Source: DASXVX01 sp036504075 (GTDB taxonomy: Bacteria; Bacillota; Sulfobacillia; Symbiobacteriales; Symbiobacteriaceae). From it: DNA of 51,235 nt. Below are positions 7,406 to 15,687 of the stretch, piece after piece. Position 1 is the stretch's first letter, and the number at the start of each line of letters is the position of its first letter. The notes under the pieces are model-generated. The model was given only the letters and a program-made list of their open reading frames with translations. It ran no database searches and was not told the origin of the DNA. The stretch is from assembly GCA_036504075.1 (NCBI GenBank), contig DASXVX010000049.1, positions 1 to 51,235 on the forward strand, read 5' to 3'. The position numbers and the translations under genes are program-made.

Positions 7406-8596
7406 CTATGAAAGAGCCGCGCTGATCTCCGCCTGCACGGCGGGGTCCTGCTCGACGGCCTGCCGCCCGGCCAGGGCGGCCTGGGCCTCGGGTGCAGCCG
7501 CCGGCGCCAGGCGGGCCAGTCGGCCGAGCGCCCAGGCGGCGTGGGCCCGGATGACCGGGCTTTCGCTGGAGAGCGCCTCCCGGAGTGCGGGCAGGGCGGC
7601 GGGGGCGCCGGCGTTGCCGAGGGCGAGCAGGGCGTTCCGTTGAATGGTGGTCTTGCCCCGCCATCCGGCGGCGGTGGGCGCAAACCAGCGGCGGAAGTCG
7701 CTCTTGGTCATGGCCATCAACGTCAGCAGGTCGGGGGCCGGGCCGATTTCGGGTACGGGGGCAAACTCGGGATGCAGGCCGCTTTTCGCTTTCCGGTTAT
7801 ACGGGCAGACGTCCTGGCAGTCGTCGCACCCGAACAGCCGGTTGCCGAGCACCTCCCGGTACTCAAGCGGAATGATGCCTTTCATCTGGGTGATGTAAGA
7901 GAGGCACCGGTTGGCGTCCAGGTTCCACTCGGTGAGCGCCTGGGTCGGGCAGGCGTCGATGCAGAGCGTGCAGGCGCCGCAGGCGGCTTCCACCGGGAGG
8001 TCGGGCGGGAGGGCCACGTCGGTGAGAATCTCCCCGAGGAAGACCCAGGTGCCGTATTCCGGCGTGATCAGGTTCGTGTGCTTGCCGAATTTGCCGATGC
8101 CGGCCCGTTCGGCCACAGCCCGGTCCAGCGGCGGGCCGGTGTCCACGTAGACCAGCGTCCGGGCGCCGGGGACCTGGTGCTCCAACCACCGGGCGACCTG
8201 GTCGAGCCGGGCCTTCAGCAGGGCGTGGTAGTCCTGGCCCCGGCAGTAGCGGGAGAGCCAGCCTTTCGGGGCTCCGGGGGCCGGGGCTACGGGGATAGGG
8301 CCTTCAGGGGCCGGGCCTCCGGCCTCGCCGTCCGCTTCGGGGGCGTCGGGCATCAGGTAGCTGATGCCCCCGGCGATAATGGACCTGACCCCTGGCAGCA
8401 GCCGGTCCGGGTTGATTCGGGTTTCGATCTCCTGGGGCTCAAAGGGATTGGGACCCAGGCCTTCAGCCGCCCGGCGCCGGAGACGCTCCTGCTCGGTCAC
8501 GAAAGGTGCGGCGGCGGCCACGCCGGTCATGTCGAGTCCGACGGACCGGGCGTATGCCTTCACCGCCTGCTTCAGCGCCTGTTCTACCCCGTCCAT
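7406..8596 (-). CDS. queG: Epoxyqueuosine reductase
   Basis: QueG performs the last step of queuosine synthesis in tRNA, reducing epoxyqueuosine with cobalamin and two [4Fe-4S] clusters. The 396-residue protein has the N-terminal cobalamin-binding domain (about 1-190), two ferredoxin-type motifs, CGACTLCIDACP (about 205) and CDDCQDVCPYN (about 260), and C-terminal HEAT repeats (about 315-390) that help hold tRNA. An alanine/proline-rich insert at about 85-110 is longer than usual. The start is at 8596. No other queuosine genes are adjacent. Confidence 0.93.
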   Translation of the reverse strand: MDGVEQALKQAVKAYARSVGLDMTGVAAAAPFVTEQERLRRRAAEGLGPNPFEPQEIETRINPDRLLPGVRSIIAGGISYLMPDAPEADGEAGGPAPEGPIPVAPAPGAPKGWLSRYCRGQDYHALLKARLDQVARWLEHQVPGARTLVYVDTGPPLDRAVAERAGIGKFGKHTNLITPEYGTWVFLGEILTDVALPPDLPVEAACGACTLCIDACPTQALTEWNLDANRCLSYITQMKGIIPLEYREVLGNRLFGCDDCQDVCPYNRKAKSGLHPEFAPVPEIGPAPDLLTLMAMTKSDFRRWFAPTAAGWRGKTTIQRNALLALGNAGAPAALPALREALSSESPVIRAHAAWALGRLARLAPAAAPEAQAALAGRQAVEQDPAVQAEISAALS

Positions 8597-8672
8597 CGAG
8601 CCACCCCCGGTGTTTGCGTCTTCTGCTGATTCGCTCCGGCTTTTAGAGACCCCTGCCGCCTAGTCTTTCCGG

Positions 8673-9215
8673 ATGGACGGGCGGTTGTGCTATCATGGAG
8701 TGAAACGCTTCAGTCGGGAGGACGCACAGGGTGATCAGCGGGCGGTCGCCCATGCCCTCGACGGCTACACCGGTCGGACCAAGCTCTTGCTGGAGACCAT
8801 GTCCGGCAAGGGCACGGAGGTCGGCTGGCTGCCAGAGTACCACCACGCCATTTTCGACGGGCTGGGATGGCCAGACCACCTGGGCATCTGCATGGATTCG
8901 TGTCACCTGTTTGCTGCCGGTTTCGATCCGCGCACGGCGGAGGGCGTCGACATGATGCTGCAGGCGTGGGACGAGGCGGTGGGACTGAAGCGCGTCGGGT
9001 GTTTGCACCTGAACGACTCCAAGACTGACCTCGGGGCTCGGAAGGACCGGCATGAGTTGCTCACCCAAGGGTATCTCGGGGCGGACGGCATCCGGAACAT
9101 CGTCTGTCACCCGTTCTTCCGGGACCTGCCGATTTGCATTGAGACGCCGGTGGGGGAGTTGCCTAAGTTTGCGGGCGAAATCGCCCTGGCCAGGCACCTC
9201 GCGGGTCAGGAGTAG
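8673..9215 (+). pseudogene. nfo: Truncated endonuclease IV (C-terminal half only)
   Basis: From about 8740 the frame encodes the C-terminal half of the AP endonuclease IV barrel: the metal-binding blocks LLLETMSGKGTE, CMDSCHLFAAGFD, HLNDSKTDLGARKDRHE and IETPVG are all readable. The N-terminal ~140 residues, with the first metal-ligand histidines, are absent; upstream bases instead encode an unrelated ~20-residue leader. A site GGGAGG (8717-8722) with a GTG at 8731 lies in a different frame, as if a deletion had fused a start region to the gene body. A full-length enzyme would be about 280 residues. The remnant cannot form the active site and is called a pseudogene. It overlaps the convergent next gene by 53 bp. 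Confidence 0.82.
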
Positions 9216-10014
9216 GGCCGGGCGTCTCTACGGCGCTGATCTCGTCCAGGCGAATGAGCATGACTCCGCCGGCGTCCGTTGCGAGGGTGACCAGGTCGCC
9301 GTTAAGCGAAGCGAGGCGTCCCCGGGCGTTTAGCTCGCCTCCGGCACCCGTGATGGCGACCGGGAGGTAGAGCAGCCTGGCCAGCACCTGCCGGAGGTCG
9401 GCGGGGGCCGGGGTCCCGGACCGGGTCCCGGTGGGGGCGCCGGTCTGGGCTCCGGTCGTGACTCCGGAGCCGAACGGCTCCGCCCGGGTGATGACCCCCA
9501 GGTCTTCGTTCGACGCAACCAGGTAGCCGTCGCCTTCCAACATCCGGGCCAGCAGGCGGCGATGGCGGCCGGCCCGACGCTCCCACGCCGCCTCGCCGGG
9601 CTGCCAGCCGCCGGCGGCCCGCAGTGCGGCCGTCCGCATCAGCACGGGCGTGCTGATGCGCGGCAGGCCAAGGAGCATGGCACGATCGACCGGCGCAGTC
9701 GCTGGGGTGGGGCGGAGTGTGCCGTCCCGGCGGACTTGATCCGTCGGGGCTACGGCGCCCATGGCGCCCGGCGGCGCCTGCCGCAAGGTGTCGACCAGGG
9801 CCGCCAGCCCTTCTGGGCGTAGCCGGTCATCGGCCTGCACCGGCAGAAAAAACGGCGCCCTGGTGCGCGCGAGAACGTCATTCAGTCCGTCTTCTACAGT
9901 ACGAAAGGACTCCGGGCTGACCAGGTGGGCCTCGGCCGTTCCCGGCGGGAGGTCCCGGACCCAGTCGGGCTGGGTCCGGCCGATTGCGGCGATGGCGACC
10001 GGTGCCGTAGGCAT
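9163..10014 (-). CDS. Putative glycosyltransferase-like protein with extra C-terminal domain
   Basis: This 283-residue protein weakly resembles a compact GT-A (family 2) glycosyltransferase in its first 180 residues: an N-terminal beta-strand, a PVQADDRL segment where a DxD-like site would be, and an AGGWQPGEAAWE segment. A Gly/Thr/Pro-rich linker follows (about 185-205). The last 70 residues look like a small beta-barrel (GDLVTLATDAGGVMLIRLDEI), as in Firmicute proteins of unknown role. The ATG at 10014 follows AGAGGTGA. The 3' end overlaps the nfo remnant. The fold is a guess and no function is claimed. Confidence 0.5.
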   Translation of the reverse strand: MPTAPVAIAAIGRTQPDWVRDLPPGTAEAHLVSPESFRTVEDGLNDVLARTRAPFFLPVQADDRLRPEGLAALVDTLRQAPPGAMGAVAPTDQVRRDGTLRPTPATAPVDRAMLLGLPRISTPVLMRTAALRAAGGWQPGEAAWERRAGRHRRLLARMLEGDGYLVASNEDLGVITRAEPFGSGVTTGAQTGAPTGTRSGTPAPADLRQVLARLLYLPVAITGAGGELNARGRLASLNGDLVTLATDAGGVMLIRLDEISAVETPGPTPDPRGAWPGRFRPQT

Positions 10015-10098
10015 TGTGGGCGTCACCTCTGCTGGGCAGGTTGCTTGATCTTTATGCCGGAAGCGGCCCGGCGTGCATGGACCAAAGGAGTTGTTCAT

Positions 10099-10608
10099 AT
10101 GGCTTTCAGGGTTGTGGCCCGGGTGCTGATCGTGAACGCGGCGGGGGAACTCCTGCTCTGCCGGAGTCGGAGCGGCAACGCTTGGATTCCGCCGGGCGGT
10201 ACGCTGGAGGAAGGCGAGACGCTCGCGCAGGCGGCTGTGCGGGAGGCGCTGGAAGAGGTCGGGCTGGATGTGGTCCCCGGCCCCATGCGCTACCTGAAGG
10301 AGTTCCGGCCGGCCGGCCGCCTGGAGACCGTTATCGAGGTCTTCTTCATGGCGACGGCCGTGGCGGATACGCCAAGGGGGGCCATTCGGCAGGAGCGCCT
10401 GATCGCACCGGCAGGCGGTGCGGAGCGGCCGTGGGCGGGCTGGTGGATTCAAGATGTGGACGGGCCGCGGCGGGAAGTCCGCTGGTTCACGCGGCCTGCG
10501 CTGGCGATCGTTCCGGAGCCGGTTTTCCCGTTTATCTTGCGGGATCGGTTCTGGGAGGAGGAGGAGCCCACGTCCGACCCGTATTTAGGTTTGGATGACG
10601 CGAAATAA
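10099..10608 (+). CDS. Nudix hydrolase
   Basis: The 169-residue protein has a complete Nudix box, GX5EX7REXXEEXG (GGTLEEGETLAQAAVREALEEVG, about residues 33-55), which binds metal and cleaves nucleoside-diphosphate-X compounds. The substrate cannot be told from sequence. The ATG at 10099 is eight bases after AAAGGAG. An acidic WEEEEP tail is present. It is followed 12 bases later by a dedA gene with its own GGAGGA, so the two are probably one transcript, ending at the hairpin at 11236. Confidence 0.9.
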   Translation: MAFRVVARVLIVNAAGELLLCRSRSGNAWIPPGGTLEEGETLAQAAVREALEEVGLDVVPGPMRYLKEFRPAGRLETVIEVFFMATAVADTPRGAIRQERLIAPAGGAERPWAGWWIQDVDGPRREVRWFTRPALAIVPEPVFPFILRDRFWEEEEPTSDPYLGLDDAK

Positions 10609-10620
10609 GGAGGAGTCCGG

Positions 10621-11229
10621 GTGCTGGAAGCGCTCTTCATGACGATCGTCAACTTTCTCGGGCAGTTCGGTTACTGGGGCATCGCCCTGGGCATGGCGGT
10701 GGAGAGCGCCTGCATTCCGTTGCCCAGCGAAATCATTCTTCCGTTCGGCGGCTTTCTGGTGGCCCGGGGCACGATTACGTTCACCGAGGCGCTCATGGCA
10801 GGCATTCTGGGCGGCCTGGCGGGTTCCATTGTCGCCTACGCCGTTGGCCGTTACGGCGGCCGGACCCTGCTGGAGCGGTATGGGAAGTACGTATTGATCT
10901 CCAAACACGAACTCGACACGGCGGACCGCTGGTTTGCGACGCGGGGCGAGCTGACCGTCTTTGTGGGCCGGTTGCTGCCGGGAATCCGGACGTTCATCTC
11001 CTTGCCGGCGGGCATCGCCGGCATGAACTTCGGCAAGTTTATCCTCTATTCGCTGCTGGGGATGATCCCCTGGTCGTTCGCCTTCACCTGGGCCGGGGTG
11101 CGGCTCGGCGAGAATTTTACGCTGGTGCGGGAGTACCTGCACAAGTTCGATTTTGTGATCATCGGCGTGCTGGTGCTGGCCGTCGTCTGGTTCGTCTGGT
11201 ACAAAGTCAAGCAGGTGCGGGAAGCGTAA
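10621..11229 (+). CDS. DedA family (SNARE-associated) membrane protein
   Basis: A 202-residue integral membrane protein with the DedA signature ESACIPLPSE (about 27-36), the GRLLPGIRTFISLPAG block (about 117-132) and a C-terminal helix. DedA proteins act in the cytoplasmic membrane; members of the family recycle undecaprenyl phosphate or other lipids. The GTG at 10621 follows AAGGAGGA. It is co-oriented with the Nudix gene, with 12 bases between them. Confidence 0.9.
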   Translation: MLEALFMTIVNFLGQFGYWGIALGMAVESACIPLPSEIILPFGGFLVARGTITFTEALMAGILGGLAGSIVAYAVGRYGGRTLLERYGKYVLISKHELDTADRWFATRGELTVFVGRLLPGIRTFISLPAGIAGMNFGKFILYSLLGMIPWSFAFTWAGVRLGENFTLVREYLHKFDFVIIGVLVLAVVWFVWYKVKQVREA

Positions 11230-11235
11230 AGCGAA

Positions 11236-11267
11236 GAGGCGGGCCGAGTGGCCCGCCTCGCCTATTT
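11236..11267. terminator. Terminator between convergent dedA and peptidase genes
   Basis: A perfect 10-bp stem (GAGGCGGGCC with GGCCCGCCTC), a four-base loop, then GCCTATTTT on the plus strand. It terminates dedA; on the other strand it sits just after the peptidase stop. Confidence 0.82.
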
Positions 11268-12854
11268 TACGAACTGGTCCACGAAGTACCTGGGATTCAG
11301 CGGCTCGCCCGTTGCGTGCTCCACCAGCGTGTTCCACGGGTAGAGGGCGCCCGGCTTGAAGAATCGCTCCACCAGCCACTTGCCGACGCCCGGGTTTGCC
11401 ACGATCCGGGGTGTGCCCGTCTCCCTGGCGATGTATGCCTGCAGGTGCGACGCGGTCACCTCGCCGATCAGGTAGTTGTGGTAGTAAACCGGGGCGGTCC
11501 CCAGGTGAATTTTCGCGGCCCACTCCCAGCCATTCAGCTCCGCCGCCGGCGGCGTAACCATTTGCATCTCCTTGACCAGACCCCACCAGAGTCCGTTCAG
11601 GTCCTGGTCCGGGTCCTGATACATCGCCGACTCAAAGAAGACCATCACCAGCACCCAGCGGACCAGGATTTGCATCGACGCGGACTGTTCCTTATGTAGT
11701 GCGCCGGCGGACTCTCGGGCCGTCTCTTCCGGAACGGCGGCGACCTGGTGGAGCCAGTCGCTGTCGCGGGTCTGCCGCCCGAAGTACATGGCGATGGCTT
11801 CCGTCGAATTGATGTGCGCATTCTGCCGGAGCAGCCAGGGCAGGGCCGGATCGACGTACTTGTCATAGACGCCGTGGCCCAGCTCGTGAAGCAGCGTGGA
11901 CATCCAGTAGGTGTTGGGCTTCAGGTTGCACAGGGTCCGGATATCGCCTTCGTGGTCGATGTCGGTGCAGAAAGCATGTTGGTTCTTGCCGGGCCGTTCG
12001 TACAGGTCGGAGCGGGCGAGAATGTCAGTCACGTCCAGGCCGACGCCCGTGTAGAACCGGGTGGCCAGGTCCTCCAGGCGCTTCCCTTCGAAGTAGGGGT
12101 TCAGGTCGACGATGTCGCCGGAGCGGGGCACCTCCTGGAAGAACGGGTCGGCGTAATGCCAGGGCCGCATCTCCTCCGGGGCTACGCCGAACCGACCCGC
12201 CTGCTCCCGGTCCAGTTCCCGCTTCATGGCGGCGAAGGGGCCGTCGGTCAGTTGCTTCAGCTCGTTCATGAGGCGGAAAAGGTCTTCGGACTTGATTTCC
12301 GACAGCGTCAGCTGCATCTCGTAGTAGTTCGGGAAGCCCAGCCGCTGGGCGGCCTTGTTCCGCGCCTTGACCAGGTCCCGCAGCTTTGGCCCGATTTGCG
12401 CGCCGATTTGCTTGGAAGCCGTCCAGGCCAGGCGGCGCTCGGTGTTGTCGGTCGACTTGACCAGGATCTCGCGGATGTCGTTGTCGCTCAGGGCCTTGCC
12501 GTCCACGGTGCCCCGGAAGTTGCTGAAGATCTGCTCCAGCTCGTTGGCCCGCTGAACCAGGTCGGTGATCTCCGCTTCCGCCAACTGGTTTTCCAGGTAG
12601 GAGCGATAAAGCCCGTCCACCTGGCGGTCCAGCAGTCCATCGCCGGTGGGGTTGGCCACGCCCGCCTTGAGCCGGGCGAACGTCTCCTTGTCGGAGAGGA
12701 ACATCCGCAACTGCTTCTCGAGCTCCGCCGCCTTCTGGGCTTCTTCAGCCTTGCCAGTGGTGGCGAGCCGCCAGTAGGCTTCGTTCATCTGAATGGTCTT
12801 CGTCCGGAGTGCTGTGGCGAGATCCGCCACCAGGGAACGCAGGTCGTCGGTCAT
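11262..12854 (-). CDS. M2 family (ACE-like) zinc metallopeptidase
   Basis: The 530-residue protein is an all-helical gluzincin with HELGH at about residue 325 and a downstream STEAIAMYFG block that supplies the third zinc ligand (Glu). This is the pattern of peptidyl-dipeptidases of the M2 family; related M3 enzymes share the fold. No signal peptide is seen, so it should be cytosolic and act on peptides. The ATG at 12854 follows AAAGGAGG. It appears monocistronic. Confidence 0.9.
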   Translation of the reverse strand: MTDDLRSLVADLATALRTKTIQMNEAYWRLATTGKAEEAQKAAELEKQLRMFLSDKETFARLKAGVANPTGDGLLDRQVDGLYRSYLENQLAEAEITDLVQRANELEQIFSNFRGTVDGKALSDNDIREILVKSTDNTERRLAWTASKQIGAQIGPKLRDLVKARNKAAQRLGFPNYYEMQLTLSEIKSEDLFRLMNELKQLTDGPFAAMKRELDREQAGRFGVAPEEMRPWHYADPFFQEVPRSGDIVDLNPYFEGKRLEDLATRFYTGVGLDVTDILARSDLYERPGKNQHAFCTDIDHEGDIRTLCNLKPNTYWMSTLLHELGHGVYDKYVDPALPWLLRQNAHINSTEAIAMYFGRQTRDSDWLHQVAAVPEETARESAGALHKEQSASMQILVRWVLVMVFFESAMYQDPDQDLNGLWWGLVKEMQMVTPPAAELNGWEWAAKIHLGTAPVYYHNYLIGEVTASHLQAYIARETGTPRIVANPGVGKWLVERFFKPGALYPWNTLVEHATGEPLNPRYFVDQFVK

Positions 12855-12951
12855 AGAACGGTGCCTCCTTTGTTGCCGTGGAGACTGCTCTATAACCTAT
12901 TTCCATTCTGGCCGGCTTTATCCTCCGAAAACCTCATAGGTCCCGGCACGG

Positions 12952-13839
12952 TTAGCCCAGAAGGGCAATGACCCAGGCTGGATACGGCTCCTGCTCGTAG
13001 CCGATCACCGTGCCGGTTCCCAGCGGCTTGTACCGGACCGGGCTTCCCGGCACCCGCTGGAACACGTAGAGGGAGAACTCGGCGTTGGACGCCAGCAATC
13101 GCCTGGCCGCTTCGGTAACGCGCTCATCGGACAGGTAGAAGTGGTTGTCCGCCAACCGGTCCGGGCAGGTCAGCTTATTGCCGGGACCGGCGAGTGTGGT
13201 GATAATCCAGGCCACCTCCGGGTGTTCGGCCTGGCCTTTCCAGTTGATGAACCGGAGCGGCGGGGCCATTGAGCCGGTCAACTTTTGGACCTCGCCCCAG
13301 GTCATGGCCGGCTCCGGCAGTGCCGGCGGCGCAGGCGCAGCAACCGCCTCGCTGGGCTCCCGCAGGCGCAGACTGATGGCGGGCAAGGCGCTTCTCACGG
13401 CTGATTTCAGCTTTGACCAGTACGCCGGCACGACCCGTTCGTATAACTGCGCCGCGATTTGGCCGGCACCGGGGCGCTCCTGGTGACCGAGACTGACTTC
13501 GACGGCGCGGGAGAAGTCCAGTTCGGTCCGGTCGGTGACCGGCGTGTAGCTTGCTTCCCCCAGAGTCAGATCGACGCCACCGGTGTAGCTCCACTTCGCC
13601 CCGACTTCCGCGTTCCGGGCCGGGAGCAAGGCCCCGAAGCCCTCCAGCAAGAAATCAACGTGATAACGTGACCGGCGGCGCTCCTGACGAGGAAGCGCCC
13701 CGGCCTCTGCTGCCGGCGAATCTGGACGGTTAAACAGCAGGGTCATCATTCGCACCCGCAGTCGCCGGCGCCGCCCGTCTTGCCGGAAACGCTGTGAAAG
13801 GGCTTCCCGAAGATCCCGATAGGTATGTACCCGAATCAC
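12952..13839 (-). CDS. Protein of unknown function (295 residues)
   Basis: I do not recognise a family. The N-terminus is strongly basic (RRRRLRVRMM, RQERRRSRY; residues about 20-58). A middle part mentions beta-rich segments (YTGGVDLTLGEASYTPV), an Ala/Pro linker separates about residues 165-180, and the C-terminal 110 residues have a mixed composition ending in YPAWVIALLG. No membrane segment or signal is clear. The GTG at 13839 follows a GGGGGGACGAGG stretch. It stands alone between the peptidase and the broken proline dehydrogenase. Confidence 0.6.
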   Translation of the reverse strand: MIRVHTYRDLREALSQRFRQDGRRRRLRVRMMTLLFNRPDSPAAEAGALPRQERRRSRYHVDFLLEGFGALLPARNAEVGAKWSYTGGVDLTLGEASYTPVTDRTELDFSRAVEVSLGHQERPGAGQIAAQLYERVVPAYWSKLKSAVRSALPAISLRLREPSEAVAAPAPPALPEPAMTWGEVQKLTGSMAPPLRFINWKGQAEHPEVAWIITTLAGPGNKLTCPDRLADNHFYLSDERVTEAARRLLASNAEFSLYVFQRVPGSPVRYKPLGTGTVIGYEQEPYPAWVIALLG

Positions 13840-13987
13840 GCCTCGTCCCCCCTTGTTTGCGATTCGCCCCCATATGCAGAAAAATCATAACATAGACGGT
13901 CGCGGTGGGCCATGCCTTTTCTGGCCCCGCATGCAGACGCCACGCACAGAAAAATGGACCCCTTCTGGCAGAAGGAGTCCAGCGGAT

Positions 13988-14844
13988 TCAGCGCTTGATC
14001 AGGTTCCGTAAGAGAAAGCCGAGATTTCGGGGGGATTCCGCAATCCGGCGGGTAAAATAGGGGTACCACATCTTGCCGAAAGGCAGGTAGCACCGGACCT
14101 TGTAGCCCTGGCGGGCCAACTCATCCTGCAGGCCCGTCCGGACGCCGTAGAGCATCTGAAATTCGAACTTTTGCCGGTCGATCTGCTGCACCCGGACGAA
14201 CTCCCGGACCCAGTCGATGATCTGGTCGTCGTGGGTGGCGATGCCCACGTAGCAGCTGGCAGCCAGCATCATGGCGACCAGCTTCATGAAATTCTCGTCG
14301 TTGTCCTGCTTCTTCGGAAACGCAGGCGAAGCCGGTTCCCGGTAGGCGCCCTTCGCGATGCGCAGGTTGGCGCCCTCCCCGATCAGCTCGGCGACGTCCT
14401 TTTCCGACCGGTACAGGTACGACTGAATGACCACCCCGACGTTCTCGAACCCCTGGCGCCGGAGGTTGCGGAAAATCTCCAGCGTGGCGTCGGTGTACGG
14501 CGTGACGTCAGCTTCCGGTCGAAGGAGAGGCCCATCTGCGTCAGTTTGAGCGAAACGTTGGCATTCACGCCCGAAGTGGCGATGCCGTCCAGGAGCGCCA
14601 GGCAGGCGGCGCACATTTCCCGGGCCACCCGCTCTTCGTGGACGCCTTCGCCCAGCTGGTCCATGGTGAGCAGAATGCCGCGGCGATTCAAGTCCCGGAC
14701 GGCGTCCAGCGCCTGCTCCAGCGTTTCGCCCGCCACGAAGCGGGAGGCGCCGAGCCGCATGCCCACTTTCGTGGCCATGGCCGTGACCGCTTTGTTCGCG
14801 GCGATGGTCAGCACGGTCTTCCGATACAGCGGCGTAAGGTCCAC
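13988..14844 (-). pseudogene. Proline dehydrogenase with internal deletion/frameshift
   Basis: Two frames together make a FAD-dependent proline dehydrogenase. The first (14844 down to about 14515) covers the N-terminal half up to VSLKLTQMGL. The second (from about 14525 down) resumes at VTPYTDATLEIF and keeps the family blocks NVGVVIQSYLYRSE, LRIAKGAYREP, THD and FTRRIAESPRN. At the junction about 20-30 residues, including the usual ...RIDMEDS strand, are missing and the frame changes. Loss of that strand should destroy the barrel. The merged length is about 285 residues against about 305 for intact enzymes. The 1-pyrroline-5-carboxylate dehydrogenase partner is not nearby. An assembly error is the alternative. 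Confidence 0.82.
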
Positions 14845-14975
14845 GGCTCTTCCCTCATTTCAGTTTCAAGCGTACGTGGCGAGTCTCACACGCACATAAA
14901 GTTACGAACTCGGACCCGGCTTTCCTGCCGAACGGCCGGTCGAAAAACGGTGTGAATGATTGGCGCGGTTGGTAA

Positions 14976-15003
14976 GTGACAAGGGTTGAAAACATGGTAT
15001 ACT
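14976..15003 (+). promoter_or_regulatory. Promoter of the molybdopterin oxidoreductase gene
   Basis: GTGACA (14976-14981) and TATACT (14998-15003) are spaced by 16 bp. Transcription would begin near 15010, which supports the start codon at 15040 rather than 14986 or 15016. Confidence 0.6.
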
Positions 15004-15039
15004 AAAGAAACAAAAATGCTGCGAAAGGCGGCGAGGGCG

Positions 15040-15621
15040 ATGCCACCGGATAATCAAACCGGCGAGCGGGTTCCGCCGGGCCAGGTGCTGACGGCGGACT
15101 GGCCGGTGCTTCATTACGGAAACGTCCCGCGGGTGGACCTGGCCACCTGGCGATTCAAGGTTTTCGGGCTGGTGGCGGAGGAGGTCTCTTTAACCTATGA
15201 CCAGTTTCAGAGCCTGCCTCATACCACGGTCAACTGCGACATCCACTGCGTCACCCACTGGAGCCGCCTGAGCAACACGTTCGAAGGCGTCCGCATCCGG
15301 GACGTGCTTTCGCTGGCAGCGGTGAAGCCGGAGGCCAAATACGTCATGTTCCACGCGGAAGGAGGCTGGACCACCAACCTGCCGCTGGCGGATGTGCTCG
15401 GTGACGACGCCCTGTTCGCCTGGCGCTGGGGGGAGCGCGACCTGACGCCCGAGCATGGCTGGCCACTTCGCACGGTGGTGCCCCACCTGTACTTCTGGAA
15501 AAGCGCCAAGTGGGTCCGGGACATGGAGTTGATGGCGGAGGACCGCCTGGGTTTTTGGGAGCAGAACGGATACCATCGGCGAGGCAATCCGTGGAGGTCC
15601 GAAAGATACGACGACGATTAA
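15040..15621 (+). CDS. Sulfite-oxidase-fold molybdopterin oxidoreductase
   Basis: The 193-residue protein is a single molybdopterin-binding domain of the sulfite oxidase superfamily (YedY/MsrP-like). The motif CDIHCVTHWS (about 66-75) holds the likely Mo-ligand cysteine, and the EHGWPLRTVVPHLYFWKSAKWV block near 145-166 is typical. No Tat or Sec signal is seen, so it is probably cytosolic, unlike MsrP. The electron acceptor and substrate are unknown. ATG 15040 fits the promoter and a GCGAGGG site; ATG 15016 is an alternative. A modABC molybdate importer occurs in the same window at 32.3-34.9 kb. Confidence 0.88.
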   Translation: MPPDNQTGERVPPGQVLTADWPVLHYGNVPRVDLATWRFKVFGLVAEEVSLTYDQFQSLPHTTVNCDIHCVTHWSRLSNTFEGVRIRDVLSLAAVKPEAKYVMFHAEGGWTTNLPLADVLGDDALFAWRWGERDLTPEHGWPLRTVVPHLYFWKSAKWVRDMELMAEDRLGFWEQNGYHRRGNPWRSERYDDD

Positions 15622-15636
15622 CCGCACCTAAAAAGT

Positions 15637-15670
15637 GACCGCCCTGCGACAATGCAGGGCGGTCTTTGCT
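15637..15670. terminator. Terminator between convergent genes
   Basis: An 11-bp stem (GACCGCCCTGC with GCAGGGCGGTC), six-base loop, then TTTGCTT. It terminates the oxidoreductase gene and faces the rodA end. Confidence 0.82.
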
Positions 15671-15687
15671 TGACCGGGGAGAAGGGG

